From positions 744,001-808,000 of the forward strand of contig NZ_JAQFWW010000001.1 of the NCBI RefSeq assembly GCF_027706145.1: a DNA stretch of 64,000 nucleotides. Direction: 5' to 3'. The number at the start of each line of letters is the position of its first letter. Position 1 is the stretch's first letter. The notes under the pieces were generated by a model. That model was not told where the DNA came from, made no database searches, and saw nothing but the letters and a program-made list of their open reading frames with translations. Positions 30,368-40,161 of the stretch are shown here, piece after piece. The stretch comes from Bacillus changyiensis. Lineage in GTDB: Bacteria; Bacillota; Bacilli; Bacillales; Bacillaceae. The translations under genes were made by a program, and so were the position numbers.

Positions 30368-31282
30368 TTATTTCCCTTTATGAGCCCGAGGATGGTGAGA
30401 CATGTACGTTTTCCTGAGCATGTCTTTAGATACATGTGTATACACTTGAGTTGAAGAAAGATTTGAATGCCCAAGCAATTCCTGAACGCTCCGCAAATCA
30501 GCTCCCTTATTTAATAAATGGGTGGCAAATGTATGACGAAGCATATGAGGGTGTATATGTAATGTCCCCGAAGCACTTCTTACAATTTCATCCAAAATAT
30601 ATCGAACTCCCCTTTGAGTCAGGGGCCCACCTCTTTGATTTAAAAACACAAAAGAACTAGGCTCCTTTGCTTTCGCCAGAAGGATATGTCTACCATTTTG
30701 AAAATATAGATCCAAAGACTCGTGTGCAAAGGAACCAAATGGAATATATCTTTGCTTCTTTCCTTTTCCATGAACTAATACCGTATCAAAACTTAAATCT
30801 ACATCAGTTTCGGTTAATCCGCAAAGTTCACTTACCCGCATACCAGTGGCATAAAGAAGCTCTAGTAGCGCTTGATTTCGTTGTCCTTGCGGGGTATCAA
30901 GATCTGAAATTGCAAATAATTCTTCAAGCTCTCTTTCATACAAAAACTTCGGAATTCGTTTATCTTGTTTTGGAAGACTGACGACGGAAAAGGGGTTATC
31001 TTTTACTAATTTTTCCCTCACCAAAAACTTATAAAAGCTTCGCAATGCTGAGATTTTTTTGCTGATCGTTCTGCGTGTAAGCCCTTTTTCATGAACCTCC
31101 GTCAAATAAATCCTCACATCCGGATAAGTCACGTCTTGAAAGCCCTTTATTCCTTGAATTTTTAAAAAGCGTTCAAACTCTTCAATAGATGAAATGTAAC
31201 CCACAATTGTATATTTTGAATAACTCTTTTCTATTTGTAAATATTCAATGAATAAAGTTAAAAAATTCTTAACATTTTCCAT
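30368..31282 (-). CDS. xerC: Site-specific tyrosine recombinase XerC (CodV)
   Basis: A 304-residue tyrosine recombinase with a SAM-like N-terminal domain and the catalytic set R149, K173, H246, R249, H272 and nucleophile Y281 ([26 protein letters not shown]). With its partner recombinase it resolves chromosome dimers at dif; called CodV in B. subtilis. First gene of the clpQ-clpY-codY operon. The ATG at 31282 follows AGAGGTGGAG; a longer frame to 31321 runs through the promoter -10 and was rejected. Confidence 0.97.
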   Translation of the reverse strand: MENVKNFLTLFIEYLQIEKSYSKYTIVGYISSIEEFERFLKIQGIKGFQDVTYPDVRIYLTEVHEKGLTRRTISKKISALRSFYKFLVREKLVKDNPFSVVSLPKQDKRIPKFLYERELEELFAISDLDTPQGQRNQALLELLYATGMRVSELCGLTETDVDLSFDTVLVHGKGKKQRYIPFGSFAHESLDLYFQNGRHILLAKAKEPSSFVFLNQRGGPLTQRGVRYILDEIVRSASGTLHIHPHMLRHTFATHLLNKGADLRSVQELLGHSNLSSTQVYTHVSKDMLRKTYMSHHPRAHKGK

Positions 31283-31311
31283 GACTCCACCTCTTTGAAA
31301 AGGGCTTTTAA

Positions 31312-31341
31312 ATATTATCACATAACAAGTTGTTATGGCAA
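31312..31341 (-). promoter_or_regulatory. Sigma-A promoter of the xerC-clpQ-clpY-codY operon with internal palindrome
   Basis: On the minus strand -35 TTGCCA (31336-31341), 18-nt spacer, -10 TAATAT (31312-31317) with a TG extended -10. A perfect inverted repeat, CATAACAA-C-TTGTTATG (31321-31337), fills most of the spacer and touches the -35, suggesting an operator. Confidence 0.65.
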
Positions 31342-31348
31342 TGAATAT

Positions 31349-32653
31349 CTATAATGTTTTCGAAATATTTCGAATAGTATCTAATGCACGTAATGCATAT
31401 TGTTCATTACGCTCCTGCTTATTTTTAATTTTAACGTTAAGTTCTTTAAAGAGCCCAAAATTTGCATTCATCGGTTGGAAGTTTTTCTGGTTTGTTTCCG
31501 TAATATAATGAGCCATGCTACCAATCGCCGTTTCATTAGAAAAGATGATGGGTTCCTTGCCTAATATAAGGCGGGCAGCATTAATACCAGCCACAAGTCC
31601 CGATGCCGCTGATTCTACATAACCTTCAACACCTGTCATTTGTCCAGCAAAAAAGAGATCATCCCTTTTTTTAAACTGGTAGGTTGCTTTTAAAAGACTT
31701 GGCGAGTTAATGAATGTATTTCTATGCATAACACCGTAACGAACAATTTCAGCCTGTTCCAAGCCTGGAATAAGTCGAAGCACCTCTTTTTGATCACCCC
31801 ATTTGAGATGAGTCTGAAAACCGACAATATTATAGAGAGTACCAGCAGCATCATCTTGTCTAAGCTGAACAACAGCATATGGGCGTTTCCCTGTTTTTGG
31901 GTCTTCAAGCCCAACAGGTTTCATAGGCCCGAAAAGCATCGTTTTTTTGCCTCGTTTGGCCATGACTTCGATCGGCATACAGCCTTCAAAGAAAATCTCT
32001 TTTTCAAATTCTTTTAGTGGCACGGTCTCCGCAGATATGAGCGCTTCATAGAAACGGTCAAACTCTGCTTCTGTCATGGGGCAATTTAAATACGCAGCTT
32101 CCCCTTTATCATAACGGGATTTCAAATAGACTTTATCCATGTCAAGGCTGTCTTTTTCAACGATCGGTGCAGCAGCGTCATAAAAGTATAAATAATCTTC
32201 ACCTGTTAACTGCTGCAATTGCTCAGAAAGTACCTTAGAAGTAAGCGGGCCAGTGGCAATAATCGTCGGTCCCTCCGGTATTTCCTGCACTTCTTCGTTT
32301 ATGACTGTGACATTTGGATGTTGCTTCACTTTTTCGGTTACATGTGCGGCGAATTCATGTCGATCAACAGCAAGTGCTCCTCCCGCTGGCACAGAACAGT
32401 GATCAGCGGCAGCAATGATGACTGAATCTAGTAATCGCATTTCTTCCTTTAATACACCTACAGCATTCGTTAAAGTGTTGGCGCGAAGTGAGTTGCTACA
32501 AACAAGTTCTGCAAATTTGTCTGTATGGTGTGCCGGTGTTTGTTTAACAGGTCTCATTTCATATAGTCGGACATGGATACCTCGTTTGGCAAGTTGCCAC
32601 GCCGCTTCACTTCCAGCTAGGCCGGCCCCAATAACATTGATCGTTTGATTCAT
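31349..32653 (-). CDS. trmFO: tRNA (uracil-54-C5)-methyltransferase, folate/FAD-dependent TrmFO
   Basis: A 434-residue flavoprotein (formerly Gid): FAD-binding [16 protein letters not shown] at the N-terminus, catalytic-region Cys residues ([22 protein letters not shown]), and the C-terminal [17 protein letters not shown]. It forms ribothymidine at T-loop position 54 using methylene-tetrahydrofolate. ATG at 32653 follows AAGGAGAG; the frame's further 32 residues are non-conserved and reach into the topA terminator. Confidence 0.98.
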   Translation of the reverse strand: MNQTINVIGAGLAGSEAAWQLAKRGIHVRLYEMRPVKQTPAHHTDKFAELVCSNSLRANTLTNAVGVLKEEMRLLDSVIIAAADHCSVPAGGALAVDRHEFAAHVTEKVKQHPNVTVINEEVQEIPEGPTIIATGPLTSKVLSEQLQQLTGEDYLYFYDAAAPIVEKDSLDMDKVYLKSRYDKGEAAYLNCPMTEAEFDRFYEALISAETVPLKEFEKEIFFEGCMPIEVMAKRGKKTMLFGPMKPVGLEDPKTGKRPYAVVQLRQDDAAGTLYNIVGFQTHLKWGDQKEVLRLIPGLEQAEIVRYGVMHRNTFINSPSLLKATYQFKKRDDLFFAGQMTGVEGYVESAASGLVAGINAARLILGKEPIIFSNETAIGSMAHYITETNQKNFQPMNANFGLFKELNVKIKNKQERNEQYALRALDTIRNISKTL

Positions 32654-32684
32654 ATTGATATCTCTCCTTATTCGTGTTCTTTTC

Positions 32685-32719
32685 ACACAACAAAGAAGGT
32701 GAGCAAAGCTCTGCTCACC
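32685..32719 (-). terminator. Intrinsic terminator after topA
   Basis: An 8-bp stem GGTGAGCA / TGCTCACC with a 6-nt loop (32698-32719) directly after the topA TAG; on the minus strand it is followed by TTCTTTGTTGT, an imperfect U-tract. Flanking ACAACAAA / TTTGTTGT could extend the stem. Confidence 0.6.
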
Positions 32720-32720
32720 G

Positions 32721-34796
32721 CTACTTTTGTTGTTCTTCCTTATAATCACAGTTCACACATTGTACTTGAACGCCTTTTTTCAGCTTTTTCTCGACGAGCA
32801 TGTCCTCACATTTTGGACATTTTCGCTCAAGAGGTTTATCCCAAGATACGAATTCACACTCAGGATAGCGGTCACAGCCGTAAAAGATGCGGCGTTTTTT
32901 CGATTTGCGCTCAACGATATTTCCAGTTTTGCATGATGGACATTTAACACCAATCTCTTTTACAATCGGTTTTGTATTACGGCAGTCCGGAAAATTGGAG
33001 CAAGCCATAAATTTCCCGTATCGTCCCAGCTTATATACCATTGGGTGGCCGCACTCTTCACAATCGACACCTGCATATTCAGGTTCGATTTCAACTTCTT
33101 TCATCTCAGCTTCTGCCTTTTCAACACGCTTCTTAAAATCATTGTAAAAGGAATCAATAATTTGGATCCACTGAATGTTTCCATCTTCAACATCATCAAG
33201 TTCTTTTTCCATTTTCGCGGTAAATTCAACATTGATGATTTCAGGGAAAAACTCCATCATCGCTTCAAGTACAATTCCCCCGAGTTCAGTCGGAACAAAC
33301 CGTTTATTATCAAGCGTCACATACCCGCGCTTTTGAATGGTGTCCAATGTAGGCGCATAAGTAGACGGGCGTCCAATTCCCAACTCTTCAAGCGTTTTGA
33401 CGAGTCTGGCTTCCGTATAACGCGGAGGCGGCTGTGTAAAATGCTGAGCAGGTTCAATATCTTTTGCAAGAACTGTATCGCCTTCAACTAAATCGGGAAG
33501 CATTTTATTTTTTTCTTCTGCTTGATCATCTTTGCCTTCAACATAAACTTTCATAAAACCGGAAAACTTCACTTTACTTCCGGTTGCCCGAAACGTCATG
33601 CCGTTGTTTTCAAGATCAACACTCATCGTGTCTAATATAGCTGATGCCATTTGACTAGCGACAAACCGTTCCCAAATGAGTTTGTAAAGCCTAAGTTGAT
33701 CTCTCCCCAATACAGCCTTAAGCTCTGAAGGTTTTCTGAGCACAGATGTTGGTCGAATCGCTTCATGGGCGTCCTGTGCATTTTCATTCTTTTTTGCAGG
33801 TTTTCGTTTGTTTCCTAAAAACTCTTTACCATATTGCTGGTCGATAAAAGAAGATGCTTCTTCTTGGGCTGTGTTGGAAATTCGGGTTGAATCCGTTCTC
33901 ATATAAGTGATTAACCCAACGGTTCCTTCTTTGCCAAGATCGATTCCTTCATACAATTGCTGGGCGATCATCATCGTTTTCTTTGCCCGGAAATTTAATT
34001 TTCGCGCAGCTTCCTGTTGAAGTGTTGAAGTCGTAAACGGAAGAGCCGGGTTTCGTTTACGTTCTTTTTTTGTTACCTTTTGTATGTCAAATTGGTTGCC
34101 TTTGATCTGTGAAAGGATTTGTTTAACATCATCTTCACTTTTAAGCGGATGCTTTTCACCGCGAATCCCAAAAAAGCTGGCTTCAAAGGTTTCCTTTCCT
34201 TTTAGGAAAGAACCTTCAATCGTCCAGTATTCTTCCGGTTTGAATTCGTTTATTTCTTTTTCACGATCAATAATGAGACGCAATGCGACAGATTGAACTC
34301 GACCGGCACTTAAGCCCTTTTTAACCTTTTTCCATAAAATTGGACTGATTTTATAGCCGACTAGACGATCAAGAACTCTTCTCGCTTGCTGAGCATCGAC
34401 AAGATCCATATTAATCATACGTGGGTGCTTAAATGAGTCTTTAATTGCATCTTTTGTAATTTCGTTAAAAACAACACGACAGTCTGAATGTAAGTCCAAA
34501 TCAAGACTGTGAGCAAGGTGCCATGCAATAGCTTCCCCTTCTCTGTCGGGGTCAGCTGCAAGATAAACTTTTTTTGCTTTTTTGGCAGCTGTTTTTAGTT
34601 CTTTCAGGACAGGCCCTTTCCCTCGAATCGTAATATATCTTGGTTCAAAGTTCTGCTCGAAGTCAACTCCCATTTGGCTTTTTGGCAGATCTCTGACATG
34701 CCCCATTGACGCTTTAACTTTGTATTTTTTTCCTAAGTATCGCTCAATCGTTTTTGCCTTAGCAGGCGATTCCACGATAACTAAGTATTCGGACAT
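32721..34796 (-). CDS. topA: DNA topoisomerase I TopA
   Basis: A 691-residue type IA topoisomerase: N-terminal Toprim domain ([27 protein letters not shown]), active-site tyrosine near residue 300 ([12 protein letters not shown]), and three C-terminal Cys4 zinc fingers ([16 protein letters not shown].., CPKCEDM..C). It relaxes negative supercoils behind RNA polymerase. ATG at 34796 follows GAGGGGGA; the reading frame is open upstream for 47 codons to a GTG at the promoter, judged to be leader. Confidence 0.98.
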   Translation of the reverse strand: MSEYLVIVESPAKAKTIERYLGKKYKVKASMGHVRDLPKSQMGVDFEQNFEPRYITIRGKGPVLKELKTAAKKAKKVYLAADPDREGEAIAWHLAHSLDLDLHSDCRVVFNEITKDAIKDSFKHPRMINMDLVDAQQARRVLDRLVGYKISPILWKKVKKGLSAGRVQSVALRLIIDREKEINEFKPEEYWTIEGSFLKGKETFEASFFGIRGEKHPLKSEDDVKQILSQIKGNQFDIQKVTKKERKRNPALPFTTSTLQQEAARKLNFRAKKTMMIAQQLYEGIDLGKEGTVGLITYMRTDSTRISNTAQEEASSFIDQQYGKEFLGNKRKPAKKNENAQDAHEAIRPTSVLRKPSELKAVLGRDQLRLYKLIWERFVASQMASAILDTMSVDLENNGMTFRATGSKVKFSGFMKVYVEGKDDQAEEKNKMLPDLVEGDTVLAKDIEPAQHFTQPPPRYTEARLVKTLEELGIGRPSTYAPTLDTIQKRGYVTLDNKRFVPTELGGIVLEAMMEFFPEIINVEFTAKMEKELDDVEDGNIQWIQIIDSFYNDFKKRVEKAEAEMKEVEIEPEYAGVDCEECGHPMVYKLGRYGKFMACSNFPDCRNTKPIVKEIGVKCPSCKTGNIVERKSKKRRIFYGCDRYPECEFVSWDKPLERKCPKCEDMLVEKKLKKGVQVQCVNCDYKEEQQK

Positions 34797-34939
34797 CACA
34801 TTATCCCCCTCAAGAGGTGTTCTCTCTCTTTTCAATTTAGCCTTTTTATGATATTCAACATCATCATTGATTTCATTTAAATTTAACCATTCTTTATGAT
34901 AAACGCCAATTCGCTCGTTTAAACTTGAAATCCTCACTA

Positions 34940-34968
34940 TTATTAAATATTCGAATGCGATTTGTCAA
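34940..34968 (-). promoter_or_regulatory. Sigma-A promoter of topA
   Basis: Consensus -35 TTGACA (34963-34968), 17-nt spacer, -10 TAATAA (34940-34945) on the minus strand, just after dprA. The transcript would carry a leader of roughly 135 nt before the topA ATG. Confidence 0.65.
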
Positions 34969-34977
34969 ACGATATTT

Positions 34978-35880
34978 TTAAAGAAGTTCCAAATTTTGAG
35001 TATGAAAAGAAGGAAGTTCACTAATTATATCATCAATCCCAGTGACTAGTTTAGCCCCTTCTTGAATAAGCTTCGCTGGTCCCAATGAATTTTGTTCAAA
35101 GATTGAACCTGGTACTGCAAAAACTTCTCTTCCTTGTTCAAGTGCTTGATATGCTGTAATAAGTGATCCGCTTTTTTCCTTACCTTGAATCACAACAATT
35201 CCTTCAGTTAATCCGCTTATCAGTCGATTTCGCAACGGAAAATGCCATTTTTGAGGTTTTACATGCGGCGGGTGCTCTGACACCAGAAGATGGTTTCTTG
35301 CCATCTGTTCGGCAAGCTGGCGGTTTTCACGGGGATAAAAGTGGTTGAATCCTCCTGCAATGACTCCAATTGTGCTACCTTTTGCACGAATACTTTCTCG
35401 ATGGGCATGACCATCAATCCCTTTTGCCACTCCACTAACAATCGACCAATTTTTTTTACTAAGTTCCCTCACAAGATAAGTTGTAACCATTTCGCCATAT
35501 GAAGAAGGATGACGTGTTCCAACAACTCCGATCCGTCTTTTTTCATAAAAAAGAGTCTTCTTTCCTTTTATAAATAATACAGGGGGTGGATCGTGAATCA
35601 TTTTCAGACAGTCTGGATAATCAGGGGACGAGATTGCGATCAAGTTCACCCCGTTTTCACGATAATACTGGTAAAGATCTTTTATTGTAGAGAGTCCATT
35701 ATGGGTCAGCTTTCTGATAGAATATAAGTTTATTTTTTTTGCCGTAAGTTCTGTTAAAGGATGGTTTTTTTCGTCTGTAAGTGATAAAGAAGGATCTTTT
35801 TTCCACCATTTATACAAAAGCGAAGGTGACAAAGCACCATTTAAGCGAAGGAAGATCAAAAGGTCGCTACTATCATTCAT
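34978..35880 (-). CDS. dprA: DNA processing protein DprA (Smf)
   Basis: A 300-residue DprA: short N-terminal helical region and a Rossmann-like DprA core (GVVGTRHPSSYGEMVTTYLV, SGVAKGIDGHAH, GVIAGGFNHFYPREN, PLRNRLISGL). It loads RecA onto incoming single strands in natural transformation. The ATG follows GGAGG by 7 nt. It stands between the sucD terminator and the topA promoter; I see only a weak own promoter (TTGAAA-17-CATGCT), fitting competence control rather than constitutive expression. Confidence 0.96.
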   Translation of the reverse strand: MNDSSDLLIFLRLNGALSPSLLYKWWKKDPSLSLTDEKNHPLTELTAKKINLYSIRKLTHNGLSTIKDLYQYYRENGVNLIAISSPDYPDCLKMIHDPPPVLFIKGKKTLFYEKRRIGVVGTRHPSSYGEMVTTYLVRELSKKNWSIVSGVAKGIDGHAHRESIRAKGSTIGVIAGGFNHFYPRENRQLAEQMARNHLLVSEHPPHVKPQKWHFPLRNRLISGLTEGIVVIQGKEKSGSLITAYQALEQGREVFAVPGSIFEQNSLGPAKLIQEGAKLVTGIDDIISELPSFHTQNLELL

Positions 35881-35940
35881 TCAAAAACCTCCATCATTTT
35901 TCTAGCATGCCATTCAAAAGAACTAGTTTCAAAGATTTAA

Positions 35941-35976
35941 AAAGCAGGAATAGATCATTTAGACTATTCCTGCTTT
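35941..35976 (-). terminator. Intrinsic terminator after sucCD
   Basis: A 13-bp perfect stem AAAGCAGGAATAG / CTATTCCTGCTTT with a 10-nt loop, ending in a T-rich stretch on the minus strand. Confidence 0.9.
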
Positions 35977-35983
35977 ATGTTTA

Positions 35984-36886
35984 TCAATGTGTCTTACATA
36001 GCTCGTAAAGGCCTTTTTCTTTTAGTACTTGAATCAATGTTTCTCCCATTACTGAAGGAGTTTCTGCAACTTCGATTCCGCAGGTATTCATCGTTTTAAT
36101 TTTTTCATCAGCTGTGCCTTTTCCTCCAGAAATAATCGCACCGGCATGCCCCATCCGTTTTCCCGGAGGAGCTGTTTTTCCGCCGATAAAACCGACGACA
36201 GGTTTATTCATATGAGCTTTCACCCATTCGGCCGCTTCTTCTTCTGCTGTACCACCAATTTCTCCGATCATAATGACAGCATGTGTATCAGGATCTTCTT
36301 GAAAGGCTTTTAAGACGTCGATAAAATTCGTCCCGTTTACCGGGTCTCCACCGATACCAACAGCTGTTGATTGACCAACTCCTGCTTCTGAAAGCTGATG
36401 CACAGCTTCATATGTAAGGGTACCAGACCGCGAGACAACCCCTACATGCCCCTTCTTATGAATATAGCCCGGCATAATTCCGATTTTACATTCTTCAGGT
36501 GTAATCACTCCTGGACAGTTCGGTCCAATCAATCTCGTTTTTTTACCTTCCATGTATCTTTTTACTTTTACCATGTCAAGCACTGGTATATGCTCAGTGA
36601 TACAGACGGTAAGTTCGAGTTCCGCATCAACAGCTTCCATAATCGCATCAGCCGCGAATGCTGCCGGCACATAAATAACAGAAGCAGTTGCTCCAGTTTC
36701 TTTGACAGCTTCTTCAACTGTGTTGAATACAGGTACCCCTTCAACTTCTGTTCCACCTTTTTTAGGTGTTACGCCGCCGACAATCTTTGTGCCGTATTCT
36801 AGCATCTGCTTTGTATGAAATAGTGCCGTCGAACCTGTAATCCCTTGAACAATGACTTTTGTATCTTTATTGATAAATACACTCAT
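35984..36886 (-). CDS. sucD: Succinyl-CoA synthetase alpha subunit SucD
   Basis: A 300-residue alpha subunit: CoA-binding Rossmann domain ([16 protein letters not shown]) and ligase domain with the phosphohistidine H247 ([18 protein letters not shown]). With SucC it makes succinate and nucleoside triphosphate from succinyl-CoA in the TCA cycle. It follows sucC by 20 nt. Confidence 0.99.
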   Translation of the reverse strand: MSVFINKDTKVIVQGITGSTALFHTKQMLEYGTKIVGGVTPKKGGTEVEGVPVFNTVEEAVKETGATASVIYVPAAFAADAIMEAVDAELELTVCITEHIPVLDMVKVKRYMEGKKTRLIGPNCPGVITPEECKIGIMPGYIHKKGHVGVVSRSGTLTYEAVHQLSEAGVGQSTAVGIGGDPVNGTNFIDVLKAFQEDPDTHAVIMIGEIGGTAEEEAAEWVKAHMNKPVVGFIGGKTAPPGKRMGHAGAIISGGKGTADEKIKTMNTCGIEVAETPSVMGETLIQVLKEKGLYELCKTH

Positions 36887-36906
36887 TTTTTACTCCCCTG
36901 CCTTTC

Positions 36907-38067
36907 TTACTTCACTAAGGATACAATTTTCTGTGCGCCGTCAGCCATTGATTCAGCAGACGTGATATTAAGTCCTGATTCATGAAGGATTTTTTTGCCG
37001 AGATCTACATTTGTTCCTTCCAAGCGTACGACAAGAGGTAAAGTTAATCCAACTTGTTTTGTTGCCTCGACAACCCCTAGAGCGATGACATCGCATTTCA
37101 TGATACCGCCAAAAATGTTGACAAAGATTCCTTGCACATTTTGGTCAGACAGAATAATTTTGAAAGCTTCCGTCACTTTTTCAGCCGTTGCACCACCACC
37201 GACGTCAAGAAAGTTTGCCGGTTCTCCCCCGTAATGTTTTATAATATCCATTGTCGACATCGCAAGCCCTGCACCGTTTACCATGCAACCGATATTACCA
37301 TCGAGTGAAATATAACTTAAATCATATTTGGATGCCTCGATCTCCTTCGGATCTTCTTCATCAAGATCCCTGTATGCCAAGATATCTTTTTGTCTATATA
37401 ATGCATTACTATCAAAGTTGAGCTTGGCATCAAGCGCCATGACTTTCCCATCGCCTGTCACGACAAGTGGGTTAATTTCGGCAATCGAACAATCTTTTTC
37501 AACAAATGCCCTGTACAGCCCCATCATGAATTGAACAGCTTGGCCGACCAGTTCATTTGGAATATGAATAGCGAAAGCGACTTTTCTCGCTTGATAGCTT
37601 TGCAGTCCAACCGCTGGATCAATCACAACTTTAACGATTTTTTCCGGCGTTTTTGCGGCGACTTCTTCAATTTCTGTCCCACCTTCTTCAGAAGCCATCA
37701 GTACGATTCGTGACGCCGCTCTATCAAGAACAAGCCCAACATAGTACTCCTTTTTAATATCGCAGCCTTCTTCAATAAGTAAGCGTTTTATTATTTGGCC
37801 GTCAGCGCCTGTTTGGTGAGTGACAAGCGTTTTCCCCAACAATTCTTCCGCATACGTTCTCACTTCATCTTTTAATTTTGCAATTTTTACCCCTCCTGCT
37901 TTACCGCGCCCGCCTGCGTGAATTTGTGCTTTCACGACATAAATCGGGCCTGACAATGCCTCTGCTGCTTTTACCGCTTCATCTGCTGTAAATGCCACTT
38001 TACCTTCCGGAACGGTCACCCCATACTGCTTGAGGACCTCTTTCCCTTGGCACTCATGGATATTCAT
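36907..38067 (-). CDS. sucC: Succinyl-CoA synthetase beta subunit SucC
   Basis: A 386-residue ATP-grasp beta subunit ([69 protein letters not shown]). It binds nucleotide and succinate. The ATG at 38067 has AGGAGGA; an upstream in-frame TTG lacks conservation. It has its own promoter with a cre-like site. Confidence 0.99.
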   Translation of the reverse strand: MNIHECQGKEVLKQYGVTVPEGKVAFTADEAVKAAEALSGPIYVVKAQIHAGGRGKAGGVKIAKLKDEVRTYAEELLGKTLVTHQTGADGQIIKRLLIEEGCDIKKEYYVGLVLDRAASRIVLMASEEGGTEIEEVAAKTPEKIVKVVIDPAVGLQSYQARKVAFAIHIPNELVGQAVQFMMGLYRAFVEKDCSIAEINPLVVTGDGKVMALDAKLNFDSNALYRQKDILAYRDLDEEDPKEIEASKYDLSYISLDGNIGCMVNGAGLAMSTMDIIKHYGGEPANFLDVGGGATAEKVTEAFKIILSDQNVQGIFVNIFGGIMKCDVIALGVVEATKQVGLTLPLVVRLEGTNVDLGKKILHESGLNITSAESMADGAQKIVSLVK

Positions 38068-38104
38068 TTCCCATCCTCCTAACTTATGTAGCAAAAATAA
38101 TAAT

Positions 38105-38118
38105 AGACTGCGCTTTCA
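38105..38118 (-). promoter_or_regulatory. cre-like site (CcpA) at the sucC transcription start
   Basis: TGAAAGCGCAGTCT on the minus strand matches the cre consensus TGWAANCGNTNWCA except at two positions and covers the predicted +1, where CcpA binding would block initiation. Candidate only. Confidence 0.35.
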
Positions 38119-38146
38119 TTTTATATAATCATAGAAAGATTGTCCA
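38118..38146 (-). promoter_or_regulatory. Sigma-A promoter of sucCD
   Basis: -35 TGGACA (38141-38146), 17-nt spacer, -10 TAAAAT (38118-38123) on the minus strand; predicted start near 38111. Confidence 0.7.
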
Positions 38147-38214
38147 GAATTCGCTACAAAATCGTAAAATCCTTCTAAACATTCAAACTTTTACTTTATT
38201 GAAAATATAAAATT

Positions 38215-38247
38215 AAAAGAGGGAATCGCCTTTTTTAAAGGTTATTC
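38215..38247 (-). terminator. Intrinsic terminator after ylqH
   Basis: On the minus strand GGGAAT ... ATTCCC with an inner CCTT/AAGG pairing, followed by TCTTTTAATTTT. It separates ylqGH from sucCD. Confidence 0.65.
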
Positions 38248-38523
38248 CCCCTTTTTCATTTCATCATCCAATGAATAGATAAATGAAAAAATTTCGGCTA
38301 CAATTTCATAGAGTGCTTCTGGAATATGATCATCAAGCTCAAGGTGGCGCATTAATTCGACAAGAGTCGGATCTTCTTGGATGGGAACTCCTGCTTTTTT
38401 GGCCTCTAGAATGATTTTTTCAGCCGTATATCCCGATCCTTTAGCAACTACTTTTGGTGCCTTATCTTTCATTTCATCATAATGTAGTGCAACAGCCTTT
38501 CTTAACGGCATCATTTCTTTCAT
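38242..38523 (-). CDS. ylqH: FlhB C-terminal-domain-like protein YlqH
   Basis: A 93-residue soluble protein resembling the cytoplasmic C-terminal half of FlhB: RKAVALHYDEMKDKAPKVVA aligns by eye with THYAIALKYDESKMDAPFVL of FlhB in this window, and IPEALYEIVAEIFSFIYSL with VPEEFFKAVAEILAYVYK. It lacks the NPTH cleavage motif and membrane segments. In B. subtilis a homologue can partly replace the FlhB C-terminus in export. It is coupled to ylqG by an ATGA overlap. Confidence 0.85.
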   Translation of the reverse strand: MKEMMPLRKAVALHYDEMKDKAPKVVAKGSGYTAEKIILEAKKAGVPIQEDPTLVELMRHLELDDHIPEALYEIVAEIFSFIYSLDDEMKKGE

Positions 38524-40142
38524 ATTTTCACATCCAAAGTGTATTGTGTCATCTGTTCAAACTGACTTTCCACAGAGGACGGCATTTGAAGATGTTCCCG
38601 CTTTTTTGCCGTAACACTCGACAAGCTATAACCAAGCTCTTTCAATTTTTCCTTTAAGGAGGGGAACAATGGGTCAATGAGCCCCTGCAAATCAAAGCCA
38701 GTCTCAATCGTAACTGTCATGACTTTTTGTTGAATAAAACAATCAACAACTGTTTCTTTAAGTGCGTCCAACTGCAGATAAAACATGAGACGACACTGGG
38801 ACGGATCAATTTTACCATCTTCTTTTTTTTGACCATTAAAGAAAACCGTTAAATCCTGGACACTGTGCTTAGAGAACAATGGGTATGAAAGAAAAAGCTG
38901 GCTTTGTGTTGATTGGTCATGTTGCAAAAACAACTGACCGTTTAATCGATTAAACACTTCGTTTACTTCCTGTTTAACAGAAGGTGAAAGATCCTGAGAA
39001 TGGCGCATTTCATTTAGGACAAGCTTCAATGACTGCAGGCTTTGCTCCTTAATCGGACCAGCATTTTCAAGCGCTTTTACAAAAGACAGTTCATCTTTTA
39101 CACCTAACAAGTTTTTCATTTTAAACAAGGCAGTGAGTACATCTGCTTTATTTGTTAAGGAAGGCGCGGACTCCTTAATGATGTGCTGCAACAACTCTGT
39201 TTCGCTTTCTGTTAACATAGCAAATGTCATCGGTTTATGGGATGGCAGTGATTTAATCCAAGTGATAGCTTCTTTAACTAATGTTGTCCCTTTCTGTTCA
39301 GCCAGTGTCGTTAGTTTCGCCAAAATCTCTTTTGCCATTGCGGGTTCATGAAGCTTTGGATGAGTCATTTTATTGTCTTGTTCATTTTCGGTCTGTAACA
39401 GTAAAGTCTGCTGTGTTTCTTTGCCTGCCGGTCTCGCCTTGTCAGAAAGAATTCGCAGAAGGTTTTCTGCCTGAAGTTCAGTCTCAACGTTTAAAATCGG
39501 AAGAAGCGCATTTTTCAGCTTTTCCAAGCCTGTCGTGTGTTGTGGCTCATGGCTGATTGCTTCATACAGTTTACCAATTTGGCTACTGATTGAAACTGGA
39601 TCTTTCACAGCTAAAATTGAATCAAGGATGCCCGGGTGAACAGGAAGTTGCCGTTTCAGTGCAAAGATAACAGCGTCCATTCCTTTTTGAATTTGTGATT
39701 TCGGCAAGTTTTCAAGCCATTTGATCGCTGCTTTCACATCATTTTCCTTGATCGGTTGCTGCTCTTTCAGCAGTGCTCCGACTAAAAATACGGCCTCCTT
39801 TGTGCTTTTTAGTGAGAGGCCATCCAAAAGCTTTACAGCAGCATCCTGTACCGTCTTCGGGCTTTTGTCAAATGCTTCAACGACTTGAAGGCGACCTTGT
39901 GGTTCATCTGCTTTCTTTTCATAAGAAAACCAATAATACGTATTTGTTGTGAGCGGTGTTTCAAGTCGTCCCTGCCATTTTGTGTTGCCGATTTGAATTT
40001 CAGCATACTGTTCACCGATAAACTTGAGCACTTTGCCGATTAACAGCTTTTTTTGGTCCGTCTCAGCCCCGTTCATCCGTTGGAGAGAATCGGAATTTTC
40101 AAATTGGGTGATCAGGCTTTTATGTAATTCATTTAGCATCAT
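38520..40142 (-). CDS. ylqG: YlqG, large protein with a FliK-like C-terminus
   Basis: A 540-residue, Leu/Lys/Gln/Glu-rich protein without signal or membrane segments. The C-terminal region (about 420-520, RLMFYLQLDALKETVVDCFI followed by VMTVTIETGFDLQGLIDPLF) resembles hook-length control domains by pattern; the rest is helical with no recognised domain. Function is unknown. Coupling to an FlhB-C-like gene suggests a role linked to flagellar export. Start ATG at 40142 or the next ATG. Confidence 0.75.
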   Translation of the reverse strand: MMLNELHKSLITQFENSDSLQRMNGAETDQKKLLIGKVLKFIGEQYAEIQIGNTKWQGRLETPLTTNTYYWFSYEKKADEPQGRLQVVEAFDKSPKTVQDAAVKLLDGLSLKSTKEAVFLVGALLKEQQPIKENDVKAAIKWLENLPKSQIQKGMDAVIFALKRQLPVHPGILDSILAVKDPVSISSQIGKLYEAISHEPQHTTGLEKLKNALLPILNVETELQAENLLRILSDKARPAGKETQQTLLLQTENEQDNKMTHPKLHEPAMAKEILAKLTTLAEQKGTTLVKEAITWIKSLPSHKPMTFAMLTESETELLQHIIKESAPSLTNKADVLTALFKMKNLLGVKDELSFVKALENAGPIKEQSLQSLKLVLNEMRHSQDLSPSVKQEVNEVFNRLNGQLFLQHDQSTQSQLFLSYPLFSKHSVQDLTVFFNGQKKEDGKIDPSQCRLMFYLQLDALKETVVDCFIQQKVMTVTIETGFDLQGLIDPLFPSLKEKLKELGYSLSSVTAKKREHLQMPSSVESQFEQMTQYTLDVKI

Positions 40143-40161
40143 CAAATTCCTTCTCCCTCCG

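Noticed and set aside
35885..35935. Possible ComK box before dprA
   Set aside because: AAAC-N5-CTTT is an imperfect half and no second box lies at a standard spacing.
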